A stretch of 26,264 nucleotides of DNA from CAZBUK01 sp964495085. Lineage in GTDB: Bacteria; Bacteroidota; Ignavibacteria; T3Sed10-11. The stretch is taken from the NCBI GenBank assembly GCA_964495085.1, contig CAZBUK010000052.1, positions 1 to 26,264 on the forward strand. Direction: 5' to 3'. Positions 7,549-15,251 of this stretch are shown here, one piece after another; position 1 is the stretch's first letter, and each line of letters opens with the position of its first letter. Both the position numbers and the translations under genes were made by a program. The notes under the pieces are model-generated. The model ran no database searches. It had not been told where the DNA came from and was given only the letters and a program-made list of their open reading frames with translations.

Positions 7549-9156
7549 ATGTATCGAACAGATAAAATCCGGGAAGAACTCAAGGAAATGGGGATCAAGA
7601 ATATCCGGACAATTCACTACAACCTCCCGACACCTGCTCTCGTCGAGGAGGCCATAAAACGCGGGGAAGGACTGCTTTCCCACCTTGGTCCGATCGTTGT
7701 CCGAACCGGACAGCATACCGGAAGAAGTCCGAATGATAAAATGATCGTCAGGGAACCAAGCAGCGAGAAACATGTATGGTGGGGAAAGGTTAATAAGCCC
7801 ATTGACGAGGAGAAGTTCACGGATATTTATGAAAAAATGAAAGCATATATCCAAGGGAAAGAATTGTTTATCCAGGATTGTTATGCGGGGGCCGATCCGA
7901 ACTTCACGCTTCCCATACGGGTAATCAATGAATTTGCCTGGCACAATCTCTTCGCCCGGAATCTATTTATCCAGATCAAATACGACGAAGAATTGATTAA
8001 GACCCATAAACCCGATTTTACCGTCATCAACATGCCGAATTTTTATGCCGATCCGCAGGTCGACGGCACTAACTCTGAGGTATTTATCATCGTTAACTTC
8101 GGAAAGAAATTAGTTCTTATAGGCGGCACGAGTTATGCAGGCGAAACGAAGAAATCTATATTTTCTGTCCTAAACTATCTTCTCCCGCTTAAAAACGTGC
8201 TCTCCATGCACTGCTCTGCGAATATGGGAGAAAAAGGAGACGTTGCGATTTTCTTCGGATTATCAGGTACGGGCAAAACAACCCTTTCCGCCGACAGGAA
8301 TCGAATACTCATCGGCGACGATGAGCATGGCTGGAGCGATAAGGGCGTGTTCAACTTCGAAGGAGGATGTTATGCGAAAGTGATCAAACTTTCACGCGAA
8401 GCGGAACCCGATATTTATGAGACTACTCGTACGTTTGGAACGGTTCTCGAGAACGTAGCTATCAATTCCGAGACCAGACGGACCGATCTTGATGACGGCA
8501 GTCTCACGGAGAATACTCGCGCTGCTTACCCGATTACTCACATCGAGAATATCGTGCGGGACGGCATGGCAGGACATCCGAAGAACATAATCATGCTGAC
8601 CGCCGATGCCTTCGGCGTTCTACCACCGATCGCGAAACTTACTACCGAACAGGCGATGTTTCATTTTCTCTCGGGGTATACCGCAAAAGTAGCGGGAACC
8701 GAGAAAGGAGTTACCGAACCGAAGGCGACTTTCAGTACCTGTTTCGGCGCTCCATTTATGTCGTTGCACCCCTCGATCTATGCAAAATTACTCGGTGAAA
8801 AGATTAAAAAACACAAAGCGACCTGCTGGCTCGTGAATACCGGCTGGACCGGAGGACCGTACGGTGAAGGATCACGCATGTCGATCAAGCATACTCGTGC
8901 AATGCTGAACGCCGCACTGAACGGTGAATTGGAAAGTGTGGAGACCCGCATTGATCCATACTTCGGAGTACACGTTCCGGTGTCCTGTCCTGATATTCCG
9001 CCGGATGTGCTGGATCCCCGCAGTACGTGGAAGGATAAGAAGAAATACGATGAAGCTGCGGAAAGACTCGTCGCGATGTTCAGAGAGAACTTTACCCAGT
9101 TCGAAAAAGAGGTATCCGTTGAAATCCGGAATGCCGGTCCTCAAAAACGCTCATAG
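7549..9156 (+). CDS. pckA: Phosphoenolpyruvate carboxykinase (ATP)
   Basis: A 535-residue cytosolic enzyme that converts oxaloacetate and ATP to phosphoenolpyruvate, CO2 and ADP, the entry step of gluconeogenesis; in some anaerobes it runs in the fixing direction. Visible motifs are RTGQHTGRSPNDK at 52-64 (substrate site), the kinase-1a P-loop GLSGTGKTTLS starting at G237 with K243, and kinase-2 IGDDEHGW at 255-262 (metal-binding aspartates). Together with the length they identify the ATP-dependent family and not the GTP-dependent one. GAGG lies eight bases before the ATG. The gene is divergent from the kinase-fold cassette and ends at a perfect inverted repeat shared with the convergent Dabb gene. 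Together with the phosphofructokinase it shows both glycolytic and gluconeogenic capacity. Confidence 0.97.
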   Translation: MYRTDKIREELKEMGIKNIRTIHYNLPTPALVEEAIKRGEGLLSHLGPIVVRTGQHTGRSPNDKMIVREPSSEKHVWWGKVNKPIDEEKFTDIYEKMKAYIQGKELFIQDCYAGADPNFTLPIRVINEFAWHNLFARNLFIQIKYDEELIKTHKPDFTVINMPNFYADPQVDGTNSEVFIIVNFGKKLVLIGGTSYAGETKKSIFSVLNYLLPLKNVLSMHCSANMGEKGDVAIFFGLSGTGKTTLSADRNRILIGDDEHGWSDKGVFNFEGGCYAKVIKLSREAEPDIYETTRTFGTVLENVAINSETRRTDLDDGSLTENTRAAYPITHIENIVRDGMAGHPKNIIMLTADAFGVLPPIAKLTTEQAMFHFLSGYTAKVAGTEKGVTEPKATFSTCFGAPFMSLHPSIYAKLLGEKIKKHKATCWLVNTGWTGGPYGEGSRMSIKHTRAMLNAALNGELESVETRIDPYFGVHVPVSCPDIPPDVLDPRSTWKDKKKYDEAAERLVAMFRENFTQFEKEVSVEIRNAGPQKRS

Positions 9157-9174
9157 CAAATCGCTCCCATCCAT

Positions 9175-9204
9175 ATTCCGGCCGGACGTCCATCCGGCCG
9201 GAAT
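9175..9204. terminator. Perfect 12-bp inverted repeat between convergent pckA and Dabb genes
   Basis: ATTCCGGCCGGA (9175-9186) and its exact reverse complement (9193-9204) flank the loop CGTCCA. The hairpin sits between the stop codons of two convergent genes and could end transcription from both sides. Neither side is followed by a run of T, so it is not a textbook intrinsic terminator. It may act as a barrier or RNA 3'-end stabiliser. Each arm also contains the 10-base palindrome TCCGGCCGGA. Confidence 0.6.
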
Positions 9205-9206
9205 TA

Positions 9207-9509
9207 TTAAACTTCATAATCTACCAATACCCGCCCGGCCGTTACCGACTGGATATATTGAGCCACTTTCTTATGTTCAGGATGCTCCTGATACGCAGCA
9301 AGATCCTCTCTGGTAGCAAATTCCGATAATAAGCATATATCGTATGCTGCCGGTGATTCCAGAAAGTTAATACCTATTTCGAACCGGCGAATTTCCGGGA
9401 TTTTTACTGGGAGTACCGCAAGCTGTTGTTTCATAAGCTTGACGATATTCGGCGGATGTTCTTCCCCGCTTCCGGGCTTCATTTTCCACATCACTATATG
9501 TTTGATCAA
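9207..9509 (-). CDS. Dabb-domain (stress-responsive alpha/beta barrel) protein
   Basis: A 100-residue protein consisting of a single dimeric alpha/beta-barrel (Dabb) domain. It begins MIKHIVMWKMK and has the typical HPEHKKVAQYI segment near residues 76-86. These small proteins form dimers; most bacterial members have no known substrate. The start codon is TTG at 9507-9509. It is supported by AAGGAG nine bases upstream and by the usual beta-strand start IKHIVMWK; the first in-frame ATG (codon 7) would cut into that strand. It is transcribed alone, convergent with pckA. Confidence 0.85.
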   Translation of the reverse strand: MIKHIVMWKMKPGSGEEHPPNIVKLMKQQLAVLPVKIPEIRRFEIGINFLESPAAYDICLLSEFATREDLAAYQEHPEHKKVAQYIQSVTAGRVLVDYEV

Positions 9510-9686
9510 TCTATGTATCTCCTTCTATATTAATAAATTAAGCTATTCAATTAATTGCGTATCTAATAAATATATTTCCCTCGATGACTCATTGAGTGCA
9601 GAATTTGTCGGATCGAACAATTCCGCTTCAGTACCGGATCAGATTAAATTTCAGTAGAATAATTCGGGAAATTATCATTTTAAGAT

Positions 9687-9719
9687 CAATATTGCAAGAC
9701 AATATTGTGATTATATAAG
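9687..9719 (+). promoter_or_regulatory. Candidate promoter with paired CAATATTG palindromes upstream of the M28 peptidase gene
   Basis: TTGCAA at 9692-9697 and TATAAG at 9714-9719 are 16 bases apart. The 8-base palindrome CAATATTG occurs at 9687-9694 and again at 9700-9707, overlapping the -35 box and the spacer, which is where an operator would block RNA polymerase. The leader would be about 50 bases. Pattern match only. Confidence 0.35.
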
Positions 9720-9775
9720 GCTATTCGTATCATGAAAAATCTTTTTCTATAAATTACTTCTCAGAGGAATGCAGT

Positions 9776-11209
9776 ATGATATCTTCCCCAACTCATTGGA
9801 TTCGAATCATTCTGTGTTTATTGATGTGGCAATCTCATTCTCTGCTGGCATTCAATCCCGGTGATCCATCCAGATATGATGAAATTGCCGAAAAGATCGC
9901 TACCGAAGGTTTGGCGGGTGAGCGCACATTTCAATTTCTTGAATCTATATTGGAGGCAGGACCCAGATTCGCCGGTACCGAAGGATATGCATCTGCAACC
10001 AGAATTTCATTGAGACTTATGGAGGACCTTGGGTTCGACCGGGTGTGGTTGGAATCGGTCGAGGTACCGAGATGGCTGCGCGGCGAACCCGAGGAAGCAC
10101 GAATTGTAAAATCGAACCGGTTTGCGGGCATTCCGCTCAATATACTGGCTTTGGGAGGGAGCGTTGCAACCCCGCCGGAGGGAATCACGGCCGGCATTGT
10201 GGAAGTAAAATCCTTCGCTGAACTGCAAAGCATATCATCCCGTGTGAAAGAAAAGATCGTCTTCTTCAACCGGCCCATGGAACGCAGATATGTCGATTCA
10301 TTCAGAGCATACGGGGAGGCAGTCAATCAGAGATCGAGGGGAGCAATTGAGGCTGCAAAGTACGGCGCAGCCGCAGTCCTCGTTCGATCTATAACTACAC
10401 AGATCGACAGCTTTCCGCATACGGGCGGAATGAGGTACGATTCTTCGCTCCCCCTGCTGCCGGCTGCTGCATTGAGCACGTCGGACGCCGATATGATCAG
10501 TGAACTATTACATGAAGAACCCGATATATCCGTTTACCTGAAAATAAATTCATCCACGTTACCTGATGTAGAAAATCATAATGTTATCGGCGAGCTTCGC
10601 GGTGCAGCGGTTCCGGATGAAGTTATTGTTGTTGCATGCCACCTCGATAGTTGGGACATTTCGGTCGGCGCACACGACAATGCAGCCGGATGCGCTCAGG
10701 CGATACAGGCGCTCGCATTGCTGAAGGATGCAGGATTAAGACCAAAACGAACTATCCGGGCTGTTTTATATGCGAATGAGGAATTCGGCGTCTCGGGCGG
10801 GCGCGGATATGCAATTTCGCCGCTCAGGGAAGGTGAACGGCACATCGCTGCAATCGAGTCGGATCGCGGGGGTTTTCTTCCCATTGGATTTACGATCGAC
10901 AGTACCGATGAAGTCGTCGGTTATTTCAAACGGTATGTATCGCTGTTTCAACGGCTTCAAATGTACCAGATAACGAAGGGATTCGGAGGAGTAGATATAT
11001 CCCCTCTCAAGCAATCCGGCACGATCGCGATCGGGCTGCTTCCCGATTCACAGCGGTATTTTGACATTCATCATTCGGCGAAAGATACGATAGATAAGGT
11101 CAATCCCAGGGAATTAGAATTGGGCTCGATTGCGATGGCAATCCTTGCCTATGTTATATCGGAGGATGGGATCCCGGAAGAGATTACCGCTGTATCTCCG
11201 AGTAATTGA
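9776..11209 (+). CDS. Secreted M28-family zinc aminopeptidase/carboxypeptidase (carboxypeptidase Q-like)
   Basis: A 477-residue exported peptidase. A signal peptide covers residues 1-25 (LLA, then FN). The M28 di-zinc site is complete: H289 and D291 in CHLDSWD, D301 in GAHDNAAG, catalytic E335 and ligand E336 in ANEEFG, D363 in ESDRGG, and a histidine (H432/H433) in DIHHSAKD. A region at about 120-250 resembles a protease-associated (PA) insert domain. HLDSWD and the domain order are close to carboxypeptidase Q and related dipeptidases. The enzyme probably trims peptides in the periplasm or outside the cell, alongside the M14 peptidase at 2303-4879. GAGG lies eight bases before the ATG. It converges on the macro-domain gene; I see no terminator between them. 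Confidence 0.92.
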   Translation: MISSPTHWIRIILCLLMWQSHSLLAFNPGDPSRYDEIAEKIATEGLAGERTFQFLESILEAGPRFAGTEGYASATRISLRLMEDLGFDRVWLESVEVPRWLRGEPEEARIVKSNRFAGIPLNILALGGSVATPPEGITAGIVEVKSFAELQSISSRVKEKIVFFNRPMERRYVDSFRAYGEAVNQRSRGAIEAAKYGAAAVLVRSITTQIDSFPHTGGMRYDSSLPLLPAAALSTSDADMISELLHEEPDISVYLKINSSTLPDVENHNVIGELRGAAVPDEVIVVACHLDSWDISVGAHDNAAGCAQAIQALALLKDAGLRPKRTIRAVLYANEEFGVSGGRGYAISPLREGERHIAAIESDRGGFLPIGFTIDSTDEVVGYFKRYVSLFQRLQMYQITKGFGGVDISPLKQSGTIAIGLLPDSQRYFDIHHSAKDTIDKVNPRELELGSIAMAILAYVISEDGIPEEITAVSPSN

Positions 11210-11291
11210 GAGCGGCATCCGGCTGAGGAGGAGACGGAATCTATGAACCGGAAGCCGAAGTAACGGCAATCAGTGTTAATTCGTATCTGTT

Positions 11292-11825
11292 TTAAGCAAT
11301 TATTACCTTCTTCGCAGTTCCCTCGTATACAGCAAGATCGCGATCCGAAAAGAGAACGAAGCGTACCAATTTCATCTCGGGGTGACGGGTCAGATAACCG
11401 AGAACGGTTCTGACGGCGATTTCACTCGCTTCTTCGACAGGATATCCGAAAGCGCCGGTACTGATCGAAGGGAAAGAGATACTTTCAATGTTGTACCTGC
11501 CGGCGAGTCGCAGACTTTGTTCATAGCTTGATCTCAGCATCATCGGATCGTTCGGTGTGCTTCCGTATACCGGTCCGACGGTATGAATAATGTATCGTGC
11601 CTTGAGCCGGTGGCCGGCGGTTATGACCGCCTCGCCGGTTTTACATCCGCCGATTTTCCTGCATTCCTCCCACAAACCCGGGCCTGCAGCCCGGTGAATC
11701 GCCCCGGCGACGCCTCCTCCGGGGGCTAATTCCGAATTCGCGGCATTCACCACCGCATCCGTCTCCTGTACGGTAATTTCACCGCGAATGAATTCCAATT
11801 TCGACTTTCCGATGAAAAATTCCAT
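11292..11825 (-). CDS. Macro-domain protein, O-acetyl-ADP-ribose deacetylase / ADP-ribose hydrolase type
   Basis: A 177-residue single-domain protein. It has the MacroD-type ADP-ribose-binding signatures: VVNAANSELAPGGGVAGAIH at residues 25-44 and SFPSISTGAFGYP in the second half, preceded by YIIHTVGP. Family members hydrolyse O-acetyl-ADP-ribose or remove ADP-ribose from proteins and nucleic acids. AAGGAG is placed nine bases before the ATG. It lies 15 bases after nadD on the same strand and is the last gene of the mtaB-truA-corC-nadD block. Its position next to an NAD-synthesis gene suggests a role in recycling or repairing NAD-derived metabolites. The family is certain; the physiological substrate is not. 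Confidence 0.92.
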   Translation of the reverse strand: MEFFIGKSKLEFIRGEITVQETDAVVNAANSELAPGGGVAGAIHRAAGPGLWEECRKIGGCKTGEAVITAGHRLKARYIIHTVGPVYGSTPNDPMMLRSSYEQSLRLAGRYNIESISFPSISTGAFGYPVEEASEIAVRTVLGYLTRHPEMKLVRFVLFSDRDLAVYEGTAKKVIIA

Positions 11826-11840
11826 CGAGGATCGCTCCTT

Positions 11841-12419
11841 TTACATATAATATCCTTTGCGAACGATCTCATCCTCTACCGCTTTGCTGACGAGATATTT
11901 GATCGATTTCTTCTCCCTGAGTCTTTTCCGGATGCCGGTTGAGGAGATATCAAGATAAGGAACGTCTATCATCGTGATTCTCTGCAATAAATCGGGATTT
12001 ATCTCCTGAGAATCGAATCCGGGTCGGTTCATGATGATGATCGTGGACAGAGAAAACAGTCTGTTGTAATCCTTCCAACTCCCGAGGCCGATCAGATTAT
12101 CTACTCCCATTATAAGGAACAGTTCGGCGCCGGTATGTTGGCTCCGGAGATCCTCGAGAGTATCGACGGTATATGAAATTCCTCCGCGCCGGATTTCGGT
12201 GTCGGACACTGCGATGCGGGGGTTGCCGCTAACCGCGAGCTGTGTCAGATGAAGTCGTATATGTGCATCCAGCAGCGAATCGGCTTCTTTGTGAGGTGGA
12301 ATTGCAGCAGGGACAAAGATGAATCTGTCCAGGGAGAGTTCATCCAATATATATTCGGCGAGTATACAGTGAGCGATATGCGGTGGATTGAACGAACCTC
12401 CGAAAATACCGATTTTCAT
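11841..12419 (-). CDS. nadD: Nicotinate-nucleotide adenylyltransferase
   Basis: Joins nicotinate mononucleotide and ATP to form deamido-NAD in NAD synthesis. The 192-residue protein starts MKIGIFGGSFNPPH, carrying the nucleotidyltransferase nucleotide-binding motif, and has the second signature ISSTGIRKR near the C-terminus, as expected for NadD. An in-frame GTG four codons upstream (12431) is possible. I prefer the ATG at 12419, which gives the usual family N-terminus and leaves a 15-base gap after corC. Only a weak GGTGA precedes it. It lies between corC and the macro-domain gene in one transcription unit. Confidence 0.95.
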   Translation of the reverse strand: MKIGIFGGSFNPPHIAHCILAEYILDELSLDRFIFVPAAIPPHKEADSLLDAHIRLHLTQLAVSGNPRIAVSDTEIRRGGISYTVDTLEDLRSQHTGAELFLIMGVDNLIGLGSWKDYNRLFSLSTIIIMNRPGFDSQEINPDLLQRITMIDVPYLDISSTGIRKRLREKKSIKYLVSKAVEDEIVRKGYYM

Positions 12420-12434
12420 GAAATCATTCACCGA

Positions 12435-13727
12435 TTAGAATATTCTGGATTGCTGGTAACGCTTTACCCGGATCTTCTCGATTCTGCGTTCGCTTTTCCG
12501 GAGTATCGTGAAGCTCAGATTGCCGAATTGAATCTCTTCATGGATGTCCGGTATTCTGCCGGTTATTTTATGGAGGAACCCGTTTACCGTTTCATAGTCG
12601 ACATCCTCGGGGACCTGGGCGGAGAATGTCGAGTTGAAATCCGAGATATTCATTCCCCCGTCGACGATCCATGTACCGTCGGTACTGCGGGTATACGCCT
12701 GTTTGACCTCGTCGTACTCGTCATGAATTTCTCCGACGATCTCTTCGATGATGTCCTCGAGCGTGACGATTCCCTCCGTTCCGCCGAATTCGTCGATGAC
12801 GATGGCGAGGTGTATCTTCTGTCTCTGGAATTCCCTGAGCATTCTGCCGATCCGTTTCGTTTCCGGGACAAAATTCGCTGGGCGGATAATATCCTCCAGT
12901 GTTATAACTTCACCGAATGCGATCATGGGAATAAGGTCTTTTGCATAGAGGATGCCGATAATATTGTCGAGCGTCTCCTCATAAACCGGAACGCGGGAGA
13001 ATCCCTCTTCAGTAATGATTCTGACGATCTCTTCCCGCGGCGTTTCGATATCGATCGCGACGATATCAGGCCGTGGGATCAAGATCTCTTTCGCAGTCGT
13101 TTCGCTGAATTCCAGCACCCTGTTAATGATTTCGTACGCTTCCGACTCTATCACCCCGAACCGTTTACTCTGCTCGATAATGGAAACAATCTCGGGACGG
13201 GAATACGGCGCACCTCCGGTTTTATCTGCGCCGCCGGGAAATATTCCCGCCAGAGAATGCAGAAGCCGGACCGGTGGCGTGAGTGCCGTGATGAGCCACC
13301 GGACTCCCGGAGCCGCTGCGAGCGCGATTCTGTGATGATACCTTCTTCCTATTTGACGCGGTATCCCGTAGACAAAAAGCTGAATAACGAAGAGCATTAT
13401 CGCTACAGCGACAAGGAGTGAAAACGGGTAGCTGATTTGCTGGATCCAGTTGTAAGACAAGCTCTGAATGATCGGTTCTATCAGCCGGGCGATGAGAAGA
13501 CCTGAGGTAGCCGCGGCAGACAGGATCAGAAAAAGTACTACCATTCTCACGGATTCCGAAACTTGGTCGGGAAACTGCCTGATCTGTTCAAGAGATCTGG
13601 CTCCGGATCGTTTTTCTTCTGTATATCGGCCGATTTTCTGTTTCGATGTGCCGACTATGGCCGACTCTGCCGCGACCAGACATCCTGCAGTGATTAAGAG
13701 CAGTATGGTTATGAGGAGCTCAGTCAT
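12435..13727 (-). CDS. CNNM/CorC-type membrane protein with CBS pair (HlyC/CorC family)
   Basis: A 430-residue inner-membrane protein. Predicted membrane segments lie at about 2-22, 62-85, 98-120 and 132-155 (DUF21/CNNM domain). They are followed by two CBS domains (about 213-270 and 280-335, with EFGGTEGIVTLEDIIEEIVG in the second) and a CorC_HlyC domain (about 345-425). Relatives are implicated in magnesium or cobalt efflux and in metal homeostasis; CBS pairs usually bind adenine nucleotides. The start overlaps the last eight bases of truA (ATGACTGA). A strong GAGGAGGT sits five bases before the ATG, inside truA, so translation is probably coupled. The transported ion cannot be read from the sequence. 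Confidence 0.88.
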   Translation of the reverse strand: MTELLITILLLITAGCLVAAESAIVGTSKQKIGRYTEEKRSGARSLEQIRQFPDQVSESVRMVVLFLILSAAATSGLLIARLIEPIIQSLSYNWIQQISYPFSLLVAVAIMLFVIQLFVYGIPRQIGRRYHHRIALAAAPGVRWLITALTPPVRLLHSLAGIFPGGADKTGGAPYSRPEIVSIIEQSKRFGVIESEAYEIINRVLEFSETTAKEILIPRPDIVAIDIETPREEIVRIITEEGFSRVPVYEETLDNIIGILYAKDLIPMIAFGEVITLEDIIRPANFVPETKRIGRMLREFQRQKIHLAIVIDEFGGTEGIVTLEDIIEEIVGEIHDEYDEVKQAYTRSTDGTWIVDGGMNISDFNSTFSAQVPEDVDYETVNGFLHKITGRIPDIHEEIQFGNLSFTILRKSERRIEKIRVKRYQQSRIF

Positions 13728-14475
13728 AAACTACCTCCTCGAGAACGAGGCCTGCGGGAGGAGCGGTAGGACCGGCATCCGCCCGGTTTCTGGATTCGAA
13801 GAGTCCGGCAAAATGAGCAGTTGTGAAATAACCTCTGCCGACCTCTACCATCGTACCGACGAGGGATCTGACCATATGATGCAGGAATCGGTTCGCGGCG
13901 ATGAAGAATACCAGCCTGTGTTCTCTCTGCTCCCACAAGGCGGATCGAACGGTGCATCGGTGATGTTTAACATTCGCGTCGTCTTTGGTGAATGCGGTAA
14001 AATCATGTTCACCCAGGATGAACGTACAGCATTGTGCAAGGAGGGAAAATTCGAGCGGAAACGGCACATACCATGCAAGTCGCCGGTCCAGCGCGACCGG
14101 CCGGGTTGTAATGGTATACGTGTACCGCCGCTCCACAGCGCTATACCTCGCATGGAAAGTGGATTCGACTTCCGAGATCACAACGGCTACCAGATCCCGC
14201 GGAAGCAGCGCATTCAATGCATTCCTGAGCTGATCGCATGACATGGACGTAGCTATGTCTGCATGCGCAACCTGACCGCGAGCATGGACACCCGAATCGG
14301 TACGTCCGGCGCCGACAACAGAAACCGGGGCGCCTATGAACTGAGCTAGCGTCTTCTCCATCGTTTCCTGTATCGATTTGCCGTTTGGCTGAACCTGCCA
14401 ACCGACGTATTCGGTACCGTCGTATTCGAGCACGATTTTAAAACGTCGAATAGAGTGATGATCGGGTGAATCCAT
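13720..14475 (-). CDS. truA: tRNA pseudouridine(38-40) synthase TruA
   Basis: Isomerises uridines 38-40 in the anticodon stem-loop of tRNAs. The 251-residue protein has the TruA catalytic motif GAGRTDSGVHA at residues 55-65 with the nucleophile D60, and the typical N-terminal strand FKIVLEYDGTEYVGW. The C-terminal RNA-binding segment FLHHMVRSLVGTMVEVGRG is also present. It follows the DUF5683-like gene by nine bases and overlaps corC by eight. No Shine-Dalgarno is visible before its ATG, so it may depend on coupling to the upstream gene. Together with mtaB it puts two tRNA-modification enzymes in one block. Confidence 0.96.
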   Translation of the reverse strand: MDSPDHHSIRRFKIVLEYDGTEYVGWQVQPNGKSIQETMEKTLAQFIGAPVSVVGAGRTDSGVHARGQVAHADIATSMSCDQLRNALNALLPRDLVAVVISEVESTFHARYSAVERRYTYTITTRPVALDRRLAWYVPFPLEFSLLAQCCTFILGEHDFTAFTKDDANVKHHRCTVRSALWEQREHRLVFFIAANRFLHHMVRSLVGTMVEVGRGYFTTAHFAGLFESRNRADAGPTAPPAGLVLEEVVYD

Positions 14476-14484
14476 AGAAGGGAA

Positions 14485-15249
14485 TCAGAACGAATGCTGT
14501 ATTCCGGCCATGAAGCCGTCCGGCAGAGGTATCAGACCGAAGCTCAAGCTGCCGAGAGGACCGGACCGTTCGAGTTGTTCGTTGTAGCGCGAAGCCGAAG
14601 TACCGGCGATGATGGCGCTGATAACATGATTGGCGATAATAGCCACTGCGGCAAATCGTACCGCATTGAGCATCTGGTCGCTCCTGACGCGCAGAGTACG
14701 GTATTCTTGTCTCAAATCGTCGCTCTGCCAGTCCCAGTCGAAGGTGGGATCCGTATATACCGCTGCAGGATCGCGGTCGCGCAGTTTTTTTTCATTGTAT
14801 AAATTACGCGAGGTAAAGTTGGCGACATTCACAAAAAATTTATCGTCTTTTCCCGACGGATCTACCCCTGCATAGGTTGCTGCGAATGATCGGGCATCGC
14901 TCCTGAGCCAGGATCCGTAGGAATGCAGTCCGTAGAGCGAAAGCCATAGACTCAATTCCGTTCCGAGTAAATATTTCCCCGTAGAGAAGTTGCCGGCATA
15001 GAGCTCTCCCATTCCCGGCAAGACAAGCGAGTAGAGTACGGCCAATCCGGGATTCTTGCGATCTTTGATCGATGCAAATTCCCCCGTTCCGGTATACGGA
15101 GCGTGCCATGGGCCGAGAAGCTGTGTATCGGACCCGAACCGATAAATGGTGAAATTTCCAGGCTGTGCATCCTGTGCATGAACAGACGAAACGGAGAGCA
15201 GGAACACGATCGCTGCGGCCTGCATTGTGGAGCGGAGTTTGAATTTCAT
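14485..15249 (-). CDS. Exported DUF5683-like envelope protein
   Basis: A protein of about 254 residues with an N-terminal signal peptide (hydrophobic AAAIVFLLS segment, cleavage after VHA). The segment KNPGLAVLYSLVLPGMGELYAG near residues 65-88 is the PG-G-YAG pattern seen in DUF5683 and related proteins of FCB bacteria, where it begins a membrane hairpin. Two further hydrophobic stretches follow (about 90-110 and 200-220). Function is unknown; a cell-envelope role is likely. Two starts compete: ATG at 15255 overlaps the mtaB stop by four bases, while ATG at 15249 has AAGG six bases upstream. I chose 15249, and the difference is two residues. It lies between mtaB and truA with tight spacing. 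Confidence 0.75.
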   Translation of the reverse strand: MKFKLRSTMQAAAIVFLLSVSSVHAQDAQPGNFTIYRFGSDTQLLGPWHAPYTGTGEFASIKDRKNPGLAVLYSLVLPGMGELYAGNFSTGKYLLGTELSLWLSLYGLHSYGSWLRSDARSFAATYAGVDPSGKDDKFFVNVANFTSRNLYNEKKLRDRDPAAVYTDPTFDWDWQSDDLRQEYRTLRVRSDQMLNAVRFAAVAIIANHVISAIIAGTSASRYNEQLERSGPLGSLSFGLIPLPDGFMAGIQHSF

Positions 15250-15251
15250 TA

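Noticed and set aside
12249..13421. A 390-codon plus-strand open frame opposite nadD and corC
   Set aside because: It is antisense to two well-identified genes, has no recognisable domain and no Shine-Dalgarno. Codon bias of the real genes keeps the opposite frame open.
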